From positions 1 to 32,665 of the forward strand of contig NZ_JAEMVB010000020.1 in NCBI RefSeq assembly GCF_029215995.1: a stretch of DNA of 32,665 bases. The letters are read 5' to 3'. Below the pieces are notes generated by a model, which was not told the origin of the DNA, ran no database searches, and saw only the letters and a program-made list of their open reading frames with translations. Shown here in pieces: positions 31,307 to 32,665 of this stretch (its first letter is position 1; each line of letters begins with the position of its first letter). The translations under genes were made by a program, and so were the position numbers. Origin of the DNA: Sulfurimonas sp. SAG-AH-194-L11 (GTDB lineage: Bacteria > Campylobacterota > Campylobacteria > Campylobacterales > Sulfurimonadaceae).

Positions 31307-32665
31307 AAAATGAGTTAAAAATACTTAAGGAAACAGCACAAAAATACAAAGTGCTTTATGTTGAGGATGAAGAGTTTTTACGTGAGAGTACTGCAAACTA
31401 CTTCAAAAAGTTTTTTCTTCAAGTAGATATAGCAGAAGATGGTGCTAATGGATTAGAACTCTATAAAAAAAACAGCTATGATTTAGTGGTTACTGATATC
31501 TTAATGCCAAATTTAAATGGTATAGATATGCTTCGAGAGATTAAAGAGATAAATTATGAGCAAGAGACAATAATTATTTCTGCTTATAGTGATAGTAGTT
31601 ATTTTAGTGACGCCATTATGCTTGATGTAAGTGGTTATATCTTAAAACCTATAGATTTTAATCAGATGAACAGAACACTTTTAAGGTCGGTTTCTAAACT
31701 CTCAATAAAACATGAAAATGAAGCCTATAAAAAAAACTTAGAAAAGATGGTGCAAAAACGAACTCGTGAAAAGCTACTCCTTGAAGGAGAAAAGTACAGT
31801 AACTTTGAAAAAACTCTACAGTCCTTAGTTGATATGATTGAAGGAAGAGATACTTATACAGGTGGTCATTCACAGCGTGTTGCAGATTATTGTCGTTTAA
31901 TAGCCAAAGATATGGGTTTCTCTCATGATGAATGCATCCTCATATATCGTGCAGGAATACTCCATGATATAGGCAAGATTACAACACCAGATGCCGTTTT
32001 ACTCAAACCTGGAAAACTTACTTCTTTAGAGTATAAACTTATTAAACTCCATGTTACAGTGAGTTATGATTTACTTACAGATATTCCAATGTACCATGAT
32101 ATGGCAGAAATCATTCGTCATCATCATGAGCATTATGACGGTTCAGGCTACCCAAGTGGATTACAAGGTGATGAAATTTCTATTCTTTCTCACATTATGA
32201 TTGTAGCAGATGCCTTTGATGCAATGACTACAAACCGTATTTATAAGGCAAGGATGGATGTGCCAACAGCACTCAAAGAGCTCAGTGTTCTAGCATCAAA
32301 ACAGTTTCATCCTGATGTTGTGAAGGTAGCAGTAGAATCGCTTCGTAATGTTAAACCAATGGACTCTATTTCACAAATTCCCATAACAGAAATAGAACAA
32401 GAGCGTTTTGCCTACTTTTATAGAGATCAAGTGAGCCTTGCTTTTAACCAAGAGTACTTAGATTTTGTCTTAGTGAATAATACCTATGACAAAGAGTATA
32501 ATACTATGTGTCTTTTCTTTATGAATAACTTTACACAGTACAATGAAAAATATGGATGGAATAGAGGAAATGAGCTACTCAAATCATTTGCACAGTATCT
32601 AAAAAATAGTTTTCCTAATGCTAAAATATTTCGTATTCATGGAGATGATTTTGTACTTATGTGCC
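31303..32665 (+). CDS. Response regulator: receiver + HD-GYP + GGDEF-like domain (runs off window)
   Basis: At least 454 residues; the frame is open at the window end. The receiver (1-130) is canonical: acidic pair in YVEDEE, phosphoacceptor Asp65 in VVTDILMP, Lys in ILKPID. A short coiled linker leads to an HD-GYP domain (about 170-350) with HD pair His221-Asp222 (LHDIGK), HHHEH and DGSGYP, all intact, so it is probably an active c-di-GMP phosphodiesterase. From about 365 a GGDEF-like domain follows, but its signature reads HGDDF (446-450), which argues against diguanylate cyclase activity. The ATG overlaps the kinase stop, so it is the kinase's probable partner. The missing end prevents judging any further domain. 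Confidence 0.9.
   Translation, partial: MKNELKILKETAQKYKVLYVEDEEFLRESTANYFKKFFLQVDIAEDGANGLELYKKNSYDLVVTDILMPNLNGIDMLREIKEINYEQETIIISAYSDSSYFSDAIMLDVSGYILKPIDFNQMNRTLLRSVSKLSIKHENEAYKKNLEKMVQKRTREKLLLEGEKYSNFEKTLQSLVDMIEGRDTYTGGHSQRVADYCRLIAKDMGFSHDECILIYRAGILHDIGKITTPDAVLLKPGKLTSLEYKLIKLHVTVSYDLLTDIPMYHDMAEIIRHHHEHYDGSGYPSGLQGDEISILSHIMIVADAFDAMTTNRIYKARMDVPTALKELSVLASKQFHPDVVKVAVESLRNVKPMDSISQIPITEIEQERFAYFYRDQVSLAFNQEYLDFVLVNNTYDKEYNTMCLFFMNNFTQYNEKYGWNRGNELLKSFAQYLKNSFPNAKIFRIHGDDFVLMC

Overview
The window is low-GC, densely coded bacterial DNA, most likely from a Campylobacterota (Epsilonproteobacteria) genome of Sulfurimonas/Sulfuricurvum type. The support is indirect: a histidine kinase with the H-box MIAHQWRQP typical of that phylum, many TATAAT -10 boxes without a clear -35, a single-chain pyruvate:ferredoxin oxidoreductase next to PEP synthase, abundant HD-GYP and heme/di-iron sensor proteins, and AT-rich codon use. 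No rRNA, tRNA, CRISPR array, insertion sequence or phage gene was recognised. No gene-free stretch exceeds 300 bases; the longest (18071-18364) holds a gene remnant.

Layout. 1-5517 (+) is one tightly packed operon: an ABC-F ATPase, an RluE-type pseudouridine synthase, a cysteine-free RlmI-like rRNA methyltransferase, a PP_4765/HI0933-type flavoprotein, a group III truncated hemoglobin and an Imm11/DUF1629 protein. 5542-6738 (-) holds a radical SAM/SPASM protein and a small DksA-type zinc-finger protein. 6844-8256 holds four small proteins without recognised families. 8332-10762 is a sensory block: a degenerate receiver/HD-GYP protein divergent from a protoglobin-PsiE membrane protein, followed by a hemerythrin. 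10781-13447 (-) encodes an 888-aa double AAA+ protein that fuses a ClpB/ClpX-like ATPase to an FtsH-like ATPase with a destroyed zinc-protease site. 13606-16641 has a leucine-rich-repeat protein, ThiI and a BASS/ACR3-like transporter, ending in a G10 tract and two strong hairpins. 16763-18574 (-) has an O-methyltransferase, an E. coli-type adenylate kinase, and a possible decayed two-gene module.

18631-27507 (-) is a carbon-metabolism operon in the order beta-CASP nuclease, PEP synthase, pyruvate:ferredoxin oxidoreductase, dihydrolipoamide-dehydrogenase-like flavoprotein. Together PFOR and PEP synthase can link acetyl-CoA, pyruvate and PEP, in the direction needed for reductive-TCA autotrophs. 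27723-32665 (+) is a signalling locus: a CheB-CheR-PAS-histidine kinase gene broken by a one-base frameshift, overlapping by ATGA a receiver/HD-GYP/GGDEF response regulator that runs off the window end.

The strongest candidates for something undescribed are the Clp-like/pseudo-FtsH fusion (complementary loss of catalytic parts in its domains), the protoglobin-PsiE fusion with its face-to-face promoter shared with a doubly degenerate HD-GYP regulator, and the cysteine-free RlmI-like enzyme beside an ABC-F protein. All functional statements are from reading sequence only; no database search was run.
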